From Ferrimonas kyonanensis DSM 18153 (GTDB lineage: Bacteria; Pseudomonadota; Gammaproteobacteria; Enterobacterales; Shewanellaceae): DNA of 64,000 bases. The stretch lies in contig NZ_KE384363.1 in the NCBI RefSeq assembly GCF_000425405.1, forward strand, positions 124,001 through 188,000, in the 5' to 3' direction. This document shows positions 8,521 through 17,860 of this stretch, piece by piece; within the stretch, counting starts at the first letter, position 1; each line of letters starts with the position of its first letter. Both the position numbers and the translations under genes were made by a program. The notes under the pieces are model-generated. The model saw only the letters and a list, made by a program, of their open reading frames with translations. It ran no database searches and was not told the origin of the DNA.

Positions 8521-9307
8521 GATTGTCACTGCCGTCATTGCCGATGACGAACCCCTGCTTCGCCACCATCTCGATCGGGCCCTGGCCCAGATCTGGCCGC
8601 AACTGCAGATCGTCGCCAGTGCCGCCAATGGCCAGCAGGCTTTAGAGGCCATCCACCGCCATCAGCCGGACGTGGTGTTTCTGGACATTCGCATGCCCAA
8701 GCTCGATGGCATGGCACTGGCCGGGCAATTGGCCCGCCTCAGCACTCCGCCTCTGGTGGTGTTCACCACCGCCTATGACGAGTATGCCCTGCGCGCATTT
8801 GACAACAACGCCGTGGACTACCTGCTAAAACCGCTGTCGGACGAGCGCCTCCAGCAGGCCTGTCACAAGCTGCAGCAACGGCTGGCCAGTCAGGCCGCAC
8901 CTGCGCACGACCACGCCCGCCTGCAGCAACTGATGACGCAACTCAGTCAACTGGCACCGGCGATGGCCAAGCCGTTTCTGTCGTGGATAAAAGCCAGCCG
9001 TCAGGAGGAGATCCACCTGATCGCCATCGACGATGTGCTCTATTTTAAGGCCGACGACAAATACGTGTCGCTGTTCACCCGTGTCGCCGGTGAAGCCCCG
9101 GTCGAGTACCTGATCCGCAGTTCGCTAAAAGAGCTTTTGCCGCAACTGGATCCGGACTGCTTCTGGCAGATTCACCGCTCCACCATCGTCAATGTGGCCG
9201 CCATCGACCGAGTAACCAAGGAGTTCGGTGGCAAACTCAAGGTACAGATCGGGCCTCACTCCCTGGCCGTAAGCCGCAGTGCCCAGTCGTTATTCAAAGA
9301 GATGTGA
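8513..9307 (+). CDS. LytTR-family response regulator
   Basis: A 264-residue DNA-binding response regulator. The receiver covers residues 1-120, with acidic pocket DD at 11-12, phospho-acceptor Asp58 in VVFLDIRMP, and the conserved Lys in YLLKPL. A LytTR domain fills the last ~100 residues (IDDVLYFKADDKYVSLFTR, then FWQIHRSTIVNVAAI), which binds direct repeats through beta strands. The ATG at 8513 is used; a longer frame runs back into the kinase gene. It closes the operon that starts at 2846 and most simply controls it, although no repeat pair was identified in the promoter by eye. Confidence 0.9.
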   Translation: MTEIVTAVIADDEPLLRHHLDRALAQIWPQLQIVASAANGQQALEAIHRHQPDVVFLDIRMPKLDGMALAGQLARLSTPPLVVFTTAYDEYALRAFDNNAVDYLLKPLSDERLQQACHKLQQRLASQAAPAHDHARLQQLMTQLSQLAPAMAKPFLSWIKASRQEEIHLIAIDDVLYFKADDKYVSLFTRVAGEAPVEYLIRSSLKELLPQLDPDCFWQIHRSTIVNVAAIDRVTKEFGGKLKVQIGPHSLAVSRSAQSLFKEM

Positions 9308-9423
9308 GGCTGCAACGACTGCGATAAAATTCCGCGGTTGGCCGCTTATGGTCACGGCCCCTGTGACAGCACCCGGTGGCAATGGTATCCTAGCGCCCTC
9401 ACAGCAACCGACTTAGCTCTTAT

Positions 9424-9924
9424 ATGCCTCAACTGACACAACCTGGACACGCCGATCTGCACCGCTGGCTAGAAGCCTTGCAGGTGGAATTTTACCTGTG
9501 TGGCGCCTGCGACGGCTTTCACCTGACCCGCCTTCAGGAGTGCCCCGGAGTATTTGACAGCAAGCTGGAACTGGCTGAAGACCAAAGCCTGATCCAGTTC
9601 AGTACCTCGATGGAGCTGCGTCCGGCGGCGCTGTTTAAGCTACACAGTGAGTTGGGCGAGCTTAACCAACGCTTCGGTGATCTGAAACTGTTTATCGAAC
9701 TGCTGGATGATACCCTGCCGAAACTGATCATCAGCGCCCAGGTGCGTACCGCCGCCGGCCTGAGCGAAGCCCAGTTCAACGATTTTGTCAGCCATCACAG
9801 CCAGCAACTCCAGACCCTGCTGGCCTGGGTGCATGAGCAAGGCTATGCGCTGCTGGAGGGGGACGACGACGAGTTGCCGGCCGAGATCGAGATTGAACTG
9901 GGTCAACAGCATCAGCTTCACTAA
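9424..9924 (+). CDS. YbjN domain-containing protein
   Basis: A 166-residue acidic soluble protein with the chaperone-like alpha/beta pattern of the YbjN family: an N-terminal helix HRWLEALQVEFYLC, beta strands around LIQFSTSMELRP, and helices in the C-terminal half. The tail is strongly acidic (EGDDDELPAEIEIE). YbjN of E. coli affects motility and stress responses but its mechanism is not established. It stands alone between the LytTR operon and the convergent MaoC-type gene, sharing a bidirectional terminator with the latter. Confidence 0.68.
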   Translation: MPQLTQPGHADLHRWLEALQVEFYLCGACDGFHLTRLQECPGVFDSKLELAEDQSLIQFSTSMELRPAALFKLHSELGELNQRFGDLKLFIELLDDTLPKLIISAQVRTAAGLSEAQFNDFVSHHSQQLQTLLAWVHEQGYALLEGDDDELPAEIEIELGQQHQLH

Positions 9925-9941
9925 CCCGGCGTTCAACCACA

Positions 9942-9970
9942 AAAAAAGGCTCCCCAGGGAGCCTTTTTTG
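9942..9970. terminator. Bidirectional Rho-independent terminator
   Basis: A stem AAAAAAGGCTCCC / GGGAGCCTTTTTT with a two-base nominal loop lies between convergent genes. It presents a T tract on both strands, so it can end the YbjN transcript and the MaoC-type transcript. Confidence 0.92.
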
Positions 9971-9983
9971 GTTGCCGGCAGAG

Positions 9984-10820
9984 TTAGCTGATCTTCGCTG
10001 CCACCAGCGCCTTGCCGGCGTCGTTGGCCAACCGCAAACCCTCGCCATCGCGCTCGATGGTGCCAGTGCAGGGCATCAGCACCGGACGCTGAAACTGGAA
10101 ACTGGCCTGAGTCAACGGCTCGTTAACGCTGGCCAGCATCTTGGCCACCAGGTACATGCCGTGAGCGATAGGGGCGTCAAAACCGAACGGCTTGGCGGTC
10201 AGACGATGCAGGTGGATAGGGTTGTAATCGCCGGAGATCGACGCATATCGTCGAGCATCAGCCTCTTCCAGCGCAATCTGGCCAATCGCCTTCCAATCGT
10301 AAGCGATCTTGGGTTCACGGGCAGGGCGTCCGCGTTTACGCGGCCCATCCAGCTTCAACAGGCAGCGGCTGACGTAACGGGCAACGCACTGACCGGCCAC
10401 ATAAAATTCGCCAATCAACTCAAACTCCAGTCCCTTGATGGTTTCCTGCTGATCACCGACCTTCAGGGTGAAGTCGTAGTCCTGATCCAGGCTCAGGGGC
10501 TGCAACAGCTCGAAGCTGACGCCGAGGTGAATCATGCCGAGGGGTTTCACCGGCACATCTCGCTGAATCAATAGCATCAACTGCACCGGCTGAGTGGCCA
10601 CAAACAGGTAGCTCAGCGGCAGGCTGCCCGAGGCGAACCCACAAAAGGCGTTGTACTTCTCCAGCTTGCTTTGATCGAATCGAAACCCGGTAATCTCGAT
10701 GGCCTTTTCAGGCAATTCTGCAGGCACGGCGCGCTTCATAATGGCGCGGGCAATCAGGGGGATCGAAGCAGGGATCTGGTTAGCATGGTATTGAAGCACG
10801 GCGTTTCCTTGAGGGGGCAT
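9984..10820 (-). CDS. MaoC-like hot-dog dehydratase/hydratase family protein
   Basis: A 278-residue protein with two hot-dog-like halves. The second carries the hydratase-2 motif YASISGDYNPIHLH and then FDAPIAHGM (about residues 195-225), with the catalytic Asp and His of (R)-specific enoyl-CoA hydratases. The first half (residues 60-150) has a similar strand order but no clear catalytic motif. The likely substrate is an enoyl- or hydroxyacyl-CoA/ACP. There is no fatty-acid gene next to it. Between the halves is a basic stretch GPRKRGRPAREP. The true start may be an internal ATG (residue 28, MKRAVP); the longer start is kept because no better ribosome site was seen. Confidence 0.75.
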   Translation of the reverse strand: MPPQGNAVLQYHANQIPASIPLIARAIMKRAVPAELPEKAIEITGFRFDQSKLEKYNAFCGFASGSLPLSYLFVATQPVQLMLLIQRDVPVKPLGMIHLGVSFELLQPLSLDQDYDFTLKVGDQQETIKGLEFELIGEFYVAGQCVARYVSRCLLKLDGPRKRGRPAREPKIAYDWKAIGQIALEEADARRYASISGDYNPIHLHRLTAKPFGFDAPIAHGMYLVAKMLASVNEPLTQASFQFQRPVLMPCTGTIERDGEGLRLANDAGKALVAAKIS

Positions 10821-10915
10821 AACAATGCCTGACAGTTGAATCTACAACCCACTAGGATACCGATTTTCCCGGACCACATGGACAGACCAGTATGAATTCA
10901 GGGGCTAACGCCCCG

Positions 10916-11881
10916 TCAAAATGCGCGATGAGCCGCTAAATTCTTCAGCTTGGCCATGCTGGCTTCATTCAGGGACAAACGGTCTTCCGCCTGCTCCTGC
11001 ATCCAGTCAAACATCGCCTTCACCGCAGGGGTGTCTTTGCGATCCGGATGACAGACCATGTAATAGCGTTGGCCTGCGGGCACGAACGACTCTATCGGCA
11101 CCACCAGATTACCGGCCTCCACCTGAGGGGCGACCATGTTCCAGCGACCGATGGCGACCCCCTGTCCGGACATGGCCGCCCGGTACGACAGATCGGCCCG
11201 GTTAAACACGAAACCGCGATCCACCGACAATCCGTCAATCTCTGCCAGGCGAGCCCAGTACTGCCATTCGGTATAAAAACCGGAGCCCTGCCAGGCGGTC
11301 TCATCGTGCAACAGCAAACAGTCGGCCAGCTTGCCCGGGTTGTTCCACAGGTCGTGGTTGTCGGCGTACTCCTTGCTGCACACCGGAACCAGGCTCTCCT
11401 CCATCAAATCTTTACCGAACAGACCGGCACTGAGGTGATCGGAGTAGTAGACGGCAATGTCCACCGACTCGTGCTGAAAATCCGTGGCCCGAGACTGGGC
11501 GCGCACCTGCAGCGTCAGACGGGGGTATTTACTGTGCAAATCCCCCAGTCGCTCTGCCAGCCAACAGCGGGCGAAGCTGTGGGGCACGGCAATGCTCAGA
11601 GTGGAGGAAAAATCCTGCTGCTTCAGGTCCCGAATGGCGATCTCCAGCCCCCCCAGAGACTGATCCAGCTCCGCCAGCAGCCCGGCGCCCTGCTCGGTCA
11701 ATTGCAGCCGACGGTTAAAGCGCAGGAACAGCTTGAATCCCAGCTGCTCTTCCAGTTTCTTGATGCGATGACTGACCGCAGATTGGGTCAGGTACAGCTC
11801 TTCCGCCGCTTTGGTGAAGCTCAGGTGGCGAGCCGCACACTCGAAACAGTGCAAAGATGACAATATGGCGCCGTTCAGCAT
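10916..11881 (-). CDS. LysR-family regulator, DsdC-like
   Basis: A 321-residue LysR regulator. The winged helix near residues 10-70 includes ARHLSFTKAAEELYLTQSAV, and the C-terminal effector domain has two lobes. Several stretches recall the D-serine regulator DsdC, notably the ARH(L/Q)SF start of the DNA-binding helix and VPVCSKEYA...LLHDETAW in the effector lobe. No dsdA (D-serine deaminase) or dsdX is in the window, so target and effector are open. GcvA is a second possibility. Its upstream region (11882-12252) holds a large perfect inverted repeat. Confidence 0.82.
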   Translation of the reverse strand: MLNGAILSSLHCFECAARHLSFTKAAEELYLTQSAVSHRIKKLEEQLGFKLFLRFNRRLQLTEQGAGLLAELDQSLGGLEIAIRDLKQQDFSSTLSIAVPHSFARCWLAERLGDLHSKYPRLTLQVRAQSRATDFQHESVDIAVYYSDHLSAGLFGKDLMEESLVPVCSKEYADNHDLWNNPGKLADCLLLHDETAWQGSGFYTEWQYWARLAEIDGLSVDRGFVFNRADLSYRAAMSGQGVAIGRWNMVAPQVEAGNLVVPIESFVPAGQRYYMVCHPDRKDTPAVKAMFDWMQEQAEDRLSLNEASMAKLKNLAAHRAF

Positions 11882-12252
11882 ACCGACCTCGGATTAATAC
11901 GATTAATTCGAGGATAATAATAATTCGTTGGTCGACATTGGCAAGGCTAAGTAGTATCAACCCATCGACAGCGGGACAGGGCTCACAAAACAAGTGTGTG
12001 TGCCCATCGAGTTAGCGCTTAGACATCCCAGTCGAATGCGGCCTTTCGATGCTCCCTTACCTTTCGAAAGGCCGTAACATATTGCACTCTGAGCGGCAAT
12101 GGAATGCCAGCAGAGTCGCAATAACCTCGCCCCGCCTTACCCCTTGCTGTTTACTAAATCATCAAAACAACCTAAGCCAGATTAAATCCATTCACCTCAA
12201 GATGTGATGGTGATCGATTTTTCATCAGCGCCAACCCCGGCATGGTCACCTT
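11882..12252. other. Intergenic region upstream of the DsdC-like regulator
   Basis: This 371-base gap holds no credible gene. It must contain the promoter of the DsdC-like gene (minus strand) and the tail of the ydiJ transcript coming from the right. The only clear structure is the 11-bp inverted repeat listed separately. No T-rich terminator for ydiJ was found. Confidence 0.6.
12039..12074. repeat. Perfect 11-bp inverted repeat in an intergenic region
   Basis: CGGCCTTTCGA at 12039-12049 is repeated inverted as TCGAAAGGCCG at 12064-12074, with 14 bases between. The right arm is itself part of a 12-bp palindrome CCTTTCGAAAGG (12060-12071). There is no flanking T tract, so it is not a standard terminator. 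A regulator site or an RNA structure is possible. Confidence 0.7.
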
Positions 12253-15200
12253 TTAACCGGTCAAAATCTGATGCAGGGCTTCCAACGGATGCCGTGGCCG
12301 CTGCTGTTGATAACGTTTAACCTGGGAACGGCAAGAGTAGCCTGATACCAACACCTCTTCGCTGGAGGCCTCAATGGCCGGCTGCCACGACAAGCGGTAC
12401 AAATCCTGGGAAATCTGCAGATTTGACTGCTCATGGCCAAAGGTACCTGCCATACCACAACAGCCGCTGTTCTGGTTGTGTAACCGCGCACCGAAATGGG
12501 CAAACACCTGTTGCCACTGGGCCACCGCCTGCGGCCGCAGACTGTTCTCGGTACAGTGGGTCATCAACCTGAAACTCAGGCCACTGCTGGCCCGCTCCGG
12601 CCAGCGCTGCAACTGGGTCACCAGAAACTCATTGAGCAGCCAGACTTTAAAGTCACCCCTGGCCTCCCCCAGCACCTGATCGTACTCATCCCGGTAAGTC
12701 AGCACCAACGCCGGGTCCACCCCCAGCAGAGTCACACCGTAGCTGGCTACCCGGTTTAAACAACGGGCACCCCGAGCGGCGGTAACCGCAAACCGATCCA
12801 TAAAGCCTTTGATGTGCTGTGGCTTGCCATTGGCAATAAAGTCCATCACCCGCACCCGGTAGCCTAACTGCTGCAGCAACTCGGCGGCCTTGACCACCAC
12901 CTCGGCATCGTAATAACTGGTGAAGGGATCCTGCACCAGCACCACGGTGTCGGTCCGCTCCTGCTCCGACAGTTGAGCCAGCTCTGTCTCATCCAGACGC
13001 AGCGACGGTGGCAGACGCTGTGCCAGCGGTGGTACCGACAGCGCCGGCGTATCGACATAGCCAAACAGGCGTTGCGCCATCCAGGCAGACAGCGGGTTCT
13101 GGGTCAGGCGATTCACCAGTCTCGGCGCCTTGGCCATCCACACCAGGGCCCCTTCGATGCCAGCTACCAGGTGGTCCTTGGCCGGACGCAGGTAACGCTT
13201 GTGATACAGATGCAAAAACTCGGCCCGAAAACTGGGCACATCCACCTTAACCGGACAGCCGCCAGAGCAGGCTTTACAGGCCAGGCAGGTTTGCATCGCC
13301 TCATACACCTCCACCGAGAAGTCGTCTTGCTTATGACGGCTCAGGGTCGCCTTAATCCGTGACCGCAGTGACGCCATCGGCACCGATTTCAGGTTGGCGG
13401 TATCCACCCCGTCGTTGGCCAGCAGCCGCAACCATTCACGCATCAGGGTGGCCCGCCCCTTAGGCGACCACACCCGGTTGCCGGTGACCTTATAGGAGGG
13501 GCACATGGGGCTGTTGCGGTTGTAGTCGAAACACAGGCCATTGCCGTTGCAACTGATGGCTTTATCAAACTGAGCCCGCCCCTCGACCGCGATCTGGCGG
13601 TCAAAGCTGCCCCGTTTGATCTCGTCGATGCTGTACAGATTCGACTCGCTCTGCAGCGGCGCACAGATCTTGCCAGGATTGAGTTTATTGTCGGGATCGA
13701 ACCAGCCTTTTATCCGGCGCAGGTCATCAAACAACTCGCCAAACACCGCCGGGCCATATTCGGAGCGCACTCCTCGCCCATGCTCGCCCCACATCAGGCC
13801 ACCGTACTTTCGAGTCAGGGCTGCCACTTCATCGGAGACCTGACGCAACAGGACTTCGTCGGCGGGATCGCACATGTCCAGCGCCGGGCGCACATGCAGC
13901 ACCCCGGCATCCACATGCCCAAACATGCCATAGCGAAGCTGGTGACCGTCCAGCAGCGCCCGAAACTCCATGATAAAGTCGGCCAACTGCTCCGGCGGCA
14001 CCGCGGTATCCTCGGCAAAGGCGATGGGTTTACGGGCCCCCTTGGCGTTGCCCAAAAGTCCCACCGCTTTTTTACGCATCTGGTACACCCGGGCGATCTC
14101 GGCCGCCTGATCGCACAGGCGATAGCCCAGCACGCCATTGCCTTTAGCGGACAACGCCGCGATCAACTGCTGCACCTTGGCGTCGACCTCATCGGCACTG
14201 CCGGCAAACTCCACCATGTTGATGCCGGCCATGGCGGCGTCAAAGGCGTTGGGCACCAACTCGCCCACCGAGTGCCAGATGACGTCCTCCTTGGCCAGTC
14301 CCAGTACCGTGGAATCGATGGTTTCCACCGCCGTGGCCTCAGCCTGAACCAGGCTGGGCGCATGCCGCAGCGCCGACTCGAAGCTGTCGTAACTGATGTT
14401 CACCAGCCGGCGCTGGGCCGGAATCGGAGTCAGATCAACCTTGGCACTGACGACAAAGGCCAGGGTGCCTTCACTGCCGCACAACAGTCGGGTCAGATCC
14501 AGCACGTCGGTGTCGGCATCATAGGCGTGGCGCAGATCATAGCCGGTCAGGAAGCGGTTAAGCTCGGGAAAGGTATCGCGGATCTGGGATTGCTTCTGCT
14601 GGCACAGTGCCAACACCGCCTCCGCCAGGTGGCGGGCGCGCCCCCCGAGGGCAGCCCGCGCCTCGGCATCCCAGGGTCCAGTCTCCAGCAGCGAACCATC
14701 GTCCAGCACGGCGGTGATCCCCAGCACATGATCCGAAGTTTTGCCGTATACCAACGAGCCCGCGCCGGAGGCGTCGGTGCTGATCATTCCCCCCAAGGTG
14801 GCGCGGTTGGAGGTAGACAGATCCGGAGAGAAAAACAGACCGTGAGGCCGCAGGGCATCGTTGAGCGCGTCTTTGACCACCCCGCTTTCCACCACGGCGG
14901 TGCGGCCGCTGGGGTCGATATGCCGAACCTGGTCGAAATAGCGGCTGGTATCCACCACCACCCCAAAGTTCAGGCTCTGGCCATTGGTGCCGGTGCCGCC
15001 GCCACGGGGGGCAAAATGGATCTGCCGAAACGCCGGCGCCTGAGCCAGGGTCATGAGCAGTTGCAGATCGCCGCAATCTTTGGGGAAGACCACCGCCTGC
15101 GGTAGGAATTGGTAGACGCTGTTGTCCACCGCCATGCTCAGGCGGGTGCCATAGCGGGCGTCAATATCGCCTTTGAATCCCTGTTGGAAAAGCTGCTCTA

Positions 15201-15255
15201 AGTAATTTTTATAATGCGCATCGAGTCCTTGCGCCGTCAGCAATGCTGGGATCAT
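12253..15255 (-). CDS. ydiJ: YdiJ-type FAD/FeS D-2-hydroxyacid dehydrogenase
   Basis: A 1000-residue fused oxidoreductase. The N-terminal FAD_binding_4 domain (about 45-280) has FAPRGGGTGTNGQSL, a typical PP-loop for FAD. A FAD-oxidase C domain follows (to ~540, with HVDAGVLHVRP). Then comes a ferredoxin-like part with CLACKACSGGCPVKVDVP near 640-660, and a C-terminal CCG domain with SGCCGMAGTFG near 935. This matches E. coli YdiJ (about 1018 residues), a D-2-hydroxyglutarate dehydrogenase. It converts D-2-hydroxyglutarate to 2-oxoglutarate and passes electrons to a membrane acceptor. It is transcribed in the same direction as ppsA but is separated from it by a terminator. Confidence 0.9.
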   Translation of the reverse strand: MIPALLTAQGLDAHYKNYLEQLFQQGFKGDIDARYGTRLSMAVDNSVYQFLPQAVVFPKDCGDLQLLMTLAQAPAFRQIHFAPRGGGTGTNGQSLNFGVVVDTSRYFDQVRHIDPSGRTAVVESGVVKDALNDALRPHGLFFSPDLSTSNRATLGGMISTDASGAGSLVYGKTSDHVLGITAVLDDGSLLETGPWDAEARAALGGRARHLAEAVLALCQQKQSQIRDTFPELNRFLTGYDLRHAYDADTDVLDLTRLLCGSEGTLAFVVSAKVDLTPIPAQRRLVNISYDSFESALRHAPSLVQAEATAVETIDSTVLGLAKEDVIWHSVGELVPNAFDAAMAGINMVEFAGSADEVDAKVQQLIAALSAKGNGVLGYRLCDQAAEIARVYQMRKKAVGLLGNAKGARKPIAFAEDTAVPPEQLADFIMEFRALLDGHQLRYGMFGHVDAGVLHVRPALDMCDPADEVLLRQVSDEVAALTRKYGGLMWGEHGRGVRSEYGPAVFGELFDDLRRIKGWFDPDNKLNPGKICAPLQSESNLYSIDEIKRGSFDRQIAVEGRAQFDKAISCNGNGLCFDYNRNSPMCPSYKVTGNRVWSPKGRATLMREWLRLLANDGVDTANLKSVPMASLRSRIKATLSRHKQDDFSVEVYEAMQTCLACKACSGGCPVKVDVPSFRAEFLHLYHKRYLRPAKDHLVAGIEGALVWMAKAPRLVNRLTQNPLSAWMAQRLFGYVDTPALSVPPLAQRLPPSLRLDETELAQLSEQERTDTVVLVQDPFTSYYDAEVVVKAAELLQQLGYRVRVMDFIANGKPQHIKGFMDRFAVTAARGARCLNRVASYGVTLLGVDPALVLTYRDEYDQVLGEARGDFKVWLLNEFLVTQLQRWPERASSGLSFRLMTHCTENSLRPQAVAQWQQVFAHFGARLHNQNSGCCGMAGTFGHEQSNLQISQDLYRLSWQPAIEASSEEVLVSGYSCRSQVKRYQQQRPRHPLEALHQILTG

Positions 15256-15298
15256 TCGACTGCCTGTCCCTGTGGTGCGAAAGTGTCCCCCATGATAA

Positions 15299-15330
15299 TA
15301 AAAAAGGGGCCGCTTTAGCAGCGGCCCCTT
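15299..15330 (-). terminator. Rho-independent terminator of ppsA
   Basis: GGGGCCGC (15306-15313) pairs with GCGGCCCC (15321-15328). On the minus strand the stem is followed by TTTTTATTATT, so it ends the ppsA transcript before ydiJ begins. Confidence 0.88.
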
Positions 15331-15354
15331 AAGTTATCTTAGAATTTACCAGAC

Positions 15355-17733
15355 TTATTTCTTAGGCAAGGTCTTGCCCAGGTACAGCCAGGTTTCGATA
15401 ACGGTGTCTGGGTTCAGGGACACCGAGTCGATGCCCTCCTCCGCCAGCCAGGCGGCGAAGTCTTCGTGATCCGAAGGACCCTGACCGCAGATGCCCACGT
15501 ACTTGCCACGGGCCTTGGCCGCTTGAATGGCCATGGACAGCAGTTTCTTGATCGACGGGTCACGCTCATCGAACAGGTGGCTGATGATACCGGAGTCGCG
15601 ATCCAGACCCAGACCCAACTGAGTCATGTCGTTGGAACCGATGGAGAAGCCATCGAAGTGATCCAGGAACTGGTCTGCCAACAGGGCGTTGGAAGGCAGT
15701 TCGCACATCATCTGCACCTTCAAACCCTCTTCGCCACGTACCAGGCCGTTTTTACCCAGCTCGGCAATTACGCCCTCGGCTTCACCCAGAGTCCGGACGA
15801 ATGGAATCATGATTTCTACGTTGGTCAGGCCCATCTCACCGCGAACCCGCTTAATCGCTTCGCACTCGAGGGCGAAACAATCGCGGAAGCTGTCATCGAT
15901 GTAACGGGACGCGCCGCGGAAGCCCAGCATTGGGTTTTCTTCTTCAGGCTCGTAACGCTCACCGCCGACCAGGTTGGCGTATTCGTTAGACTTAAAGTCA
16001 GACAGGCGCACAATCACCCGCTTCGGGAACACCGAGGCGGCGATGCAGGCCACGCCTTCCGCCAGACGCGCGGTGTAGAACTCAACCGGGTTGTCGTAAC
16101 CGGCCATCAGTTCGTCGATTTCCGCCTTCACCTCGGCTTCCTGAACGTCGTAGTTCAGCAGCGCCTTCGGGTGCACGCCGATCATGCGGTTAATGATGAA
16201 CTCCAGACGCGCCAGGCCAATGCCTTCGTTAGGCAGGCGACCGAAATCGAAGGCACGATCCGGGTTACCCACGTTCATCATGATCTTCATGGGCAGTTCA
16301 GGCAGGTCGTCCACCCGAGAGGAGGTCAGGGAGAAGTCCAGTTTGCCGGTGTAGATGAAGCCGGTGTCGCCTTCGGCGCAGGACACGGTCACTTCACTGC
16401 CGTTTTCAATCTTATCGGTCGCATCGCCACAGCCTACAACCGCAGGAATGCCCAGCTCACGGGCGATGATTGCCGCGTGACAGGTACGGCCGCCACGGTT
16501 GGTCACGATGGCACTGGCACGCTTCATGATCGGCTCCCAATCCGGGTCGGTCATGTCGGTAACCAGTACGTCACCCGGTTGAATCTTGTCCATCTCTTCG
16601 ATGGAGTCCAGTACCTTGGCGGTACCGGCGCCGATCTTATGCCCAATGGCACGGCCTTCACAGACCACGTCACTGCTGCCTTCCAGGGTGTAGCGCTCCA
16701 TCACCTGAGCGTCTTCATTGGAGCGAACGGTTTCAGGACGGGCCTGTACGATGTACAGCTTGCCATCGATGCCGTCTTTGGCCCACTCGATGTCCATTGG
16801 ACGACCGTAGTGCTTCTCGATGATCACCGCCTGCTTGGCCAGTTCCAGCACCTCTTCATCGGTAACGGAAAACTGCTTCTGCAGACCGGCGTCCACATCG
16901 ACAATCTCAACCTGCTTACCGTGAGCCTCGTCGCCAGAGTAGATCATCTGCACCAGTTTGGAGCCCAGGTTGCGACGCAACACGGCTTTGTGACCGGACA
17001 ACAGCGTTGGCTTATGCACGTAAAATTCATCAGGGTTAACCGCACCCTGCACCACCATCTCGCCCAGACCGTAAGCAGAGGTCACGAAGACCACATCTTC
17101 ATGGCCGGACTCGGTGTCGATGGAGAACATCACACCGGATGAGGCTTTATCGGAGCGAACCATGCGCTGAATACCGGCAGACAGCGCCACACCACGATGG
17201 TCGTAACCCTGGTGTACACGGTAGGAGATGGCTCGGTCATTAAACAGTGATGCGAATACGTGTTTGATGGCGACCATGATCGCATCGATGCCACGTACGT
17301 TCAGGAAGGTTTCCTGCTGGCCGGCGAATGACGCGTCCGGCATGTCTTCGGCGGTTGCAGAGGAGCGTACGGCGAAAGACGCATCTTCGCTGCCACCCTG
17401 ATTCAGTTCTGTGTAAGCCTCAGTGATGGCCGCTTCCAGGGCAGGCTGGAACGGGGTATCAATAATCCACTGACGAATCTCCGCACCGGCTTTTGCCAGG
17501 GCATTCACGTCGTCCACGTCGAGGGTGTCCAGAACGGTATGAATCTTCTCGTTCAGGCCACTTTGCTCCAGGAATTCGTCATAGGCTTCAGCCGTGGTCG
17601 CATAACCACCTGGAACCTGCACACCCGCGTTCGCTAGGTTGCTGATCATCTCGCCGAGAGAGGCATTCTTACCGCCAACTCGGTTGACGTCGTTCATGCC
17701 AAGTTCCTGATACCAGAGTACGTATTGGGTCAC
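15355..17733 (-). CDS. ppsA: Phosphoenolpyruvate synthase
   Basis: A 792-residue enzyme that converts pyruvate and ATP to phosphoenolpyruvate, AMP and phosphate, allowing growth on three-carbon and two-carbon substrates. It has the ATP-grasp nucleotide domain at the N-terminus, and the swivelling phosphohistidine domain with [20 protein letters not shown], whose His is the phospho-carrier (near residue 423). The TIM-barrel PEP/pyruvate domain carries the ERxxPMLGFRG-type segment [10 protein letters not shown] and [15 protein letters not shown]. Length matches E. coli PpsA (792). The gene is divergent from ppsR, its regulator. Confidence 0.97.
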   Translation of the reverse strand: MTQYVLWYQELGMNDVNRVGGKNASLGEMISNLANAGVQVPGGYATTAEAYDEFLEQSGLNEKIHTVLDTLDVDDVNALAKAGAEIRQWIIDTPFQPALEAAITEAYTELNQGGSEDASFAVRSSATAEDMPDASFAGQQETFLNVRGIDAIMVAIKHVFASLFNDRAISYRVHQGYDHRGVALSAGIQRMVRSDKASSGVMFSIDTESGHEDVVFVTSAYGLGEMVVQGAVNPDEFYVHKPTLLSGHKAVLRRNLGSKLVQMIYSGDEAHGKQVEIVDVDAGLQKQFSVTDEEVLELAKQAVIIEKHYGRPMDIEWAKDGIDGKLYIVQARPETVRSNEDAQVMERYTLEGSSDVVCEGRAIGHKIGAGTAKVLDSIEEMDKIQPGDVLVTDMTDPDWEPIMKRASAIVTNRGGRTCHAAIIARELGIPAVVGCGDATDKIENGSEVTVSCAEGDTGFIYTGKLDFSLTSSRVDDLPELPMKIMMNVGNPDRAFDFGRLPNEGIGLARLEFIINRMIGVHPKALLNYDVQEAEVKAEIDELMAGYDNPVEFYTARLAEGVACIAASVFPKRVIVRLSDFKSNEYANLVGGERYEPEEENPMLGFRGASRYIDDSFRDCFALECEAIKRVRGEMGLTNVEIMIPFVRTLGEAEGVIAELGKNGLVRGEEGLKVQMMCELPSNALLADQFLDHFDGFSIGSNDMTQLGLGLDRDSGIISHLFDERDPSIKKLLSMAIQAAKARGKYVGICGQGPSDHEDFAAWLAEEGIDSVSLNPDTVIETWLYLGKTLPKK

Positions 17734-17767
17734 TGTTCTGTCCTCACAACCTCAGATTTATTATATG

Positions 17768-17782
17768 CCCCTTCCTAAGGGG
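17768..17782. promoter_or_regulatory. Small dyad between ppsA and ppsR
   Basis: CCCCTT-CCT-AAGGGG at 17768-17782 is a perfect 6-3-6 inverted repeat, 35 bases upstream of the ppsA start, within the 127-base divergent promoter region. It could be an operator or part of the ppsA leader. No canonical Cra/FruR site was seen. Confidence 0.4.
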
Positions 17783-17860
17783 TCGCTGGCATCATACACT
17801 TCCCCCCAAGTAGCGCAAAAGCCTAATTATTCTGTAATTTTATTACTACAAGAGGCCTGT

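Noticed and set aside
13780-15105. A 441-codon plus-strand open frame inside ydiJ
   Set aside because: It is antisense to a strongly conserved gene and arises from GC-rich third positions; its translation has no signal peptide, motif or ribosome site.
15466-17142. A 558-codon plus-strand open frame inside ppsA
   Set aside because: It lies entirely opposite conserved ppsA and shows no family feature; long antisense frames are common in this GC-rich DNA.
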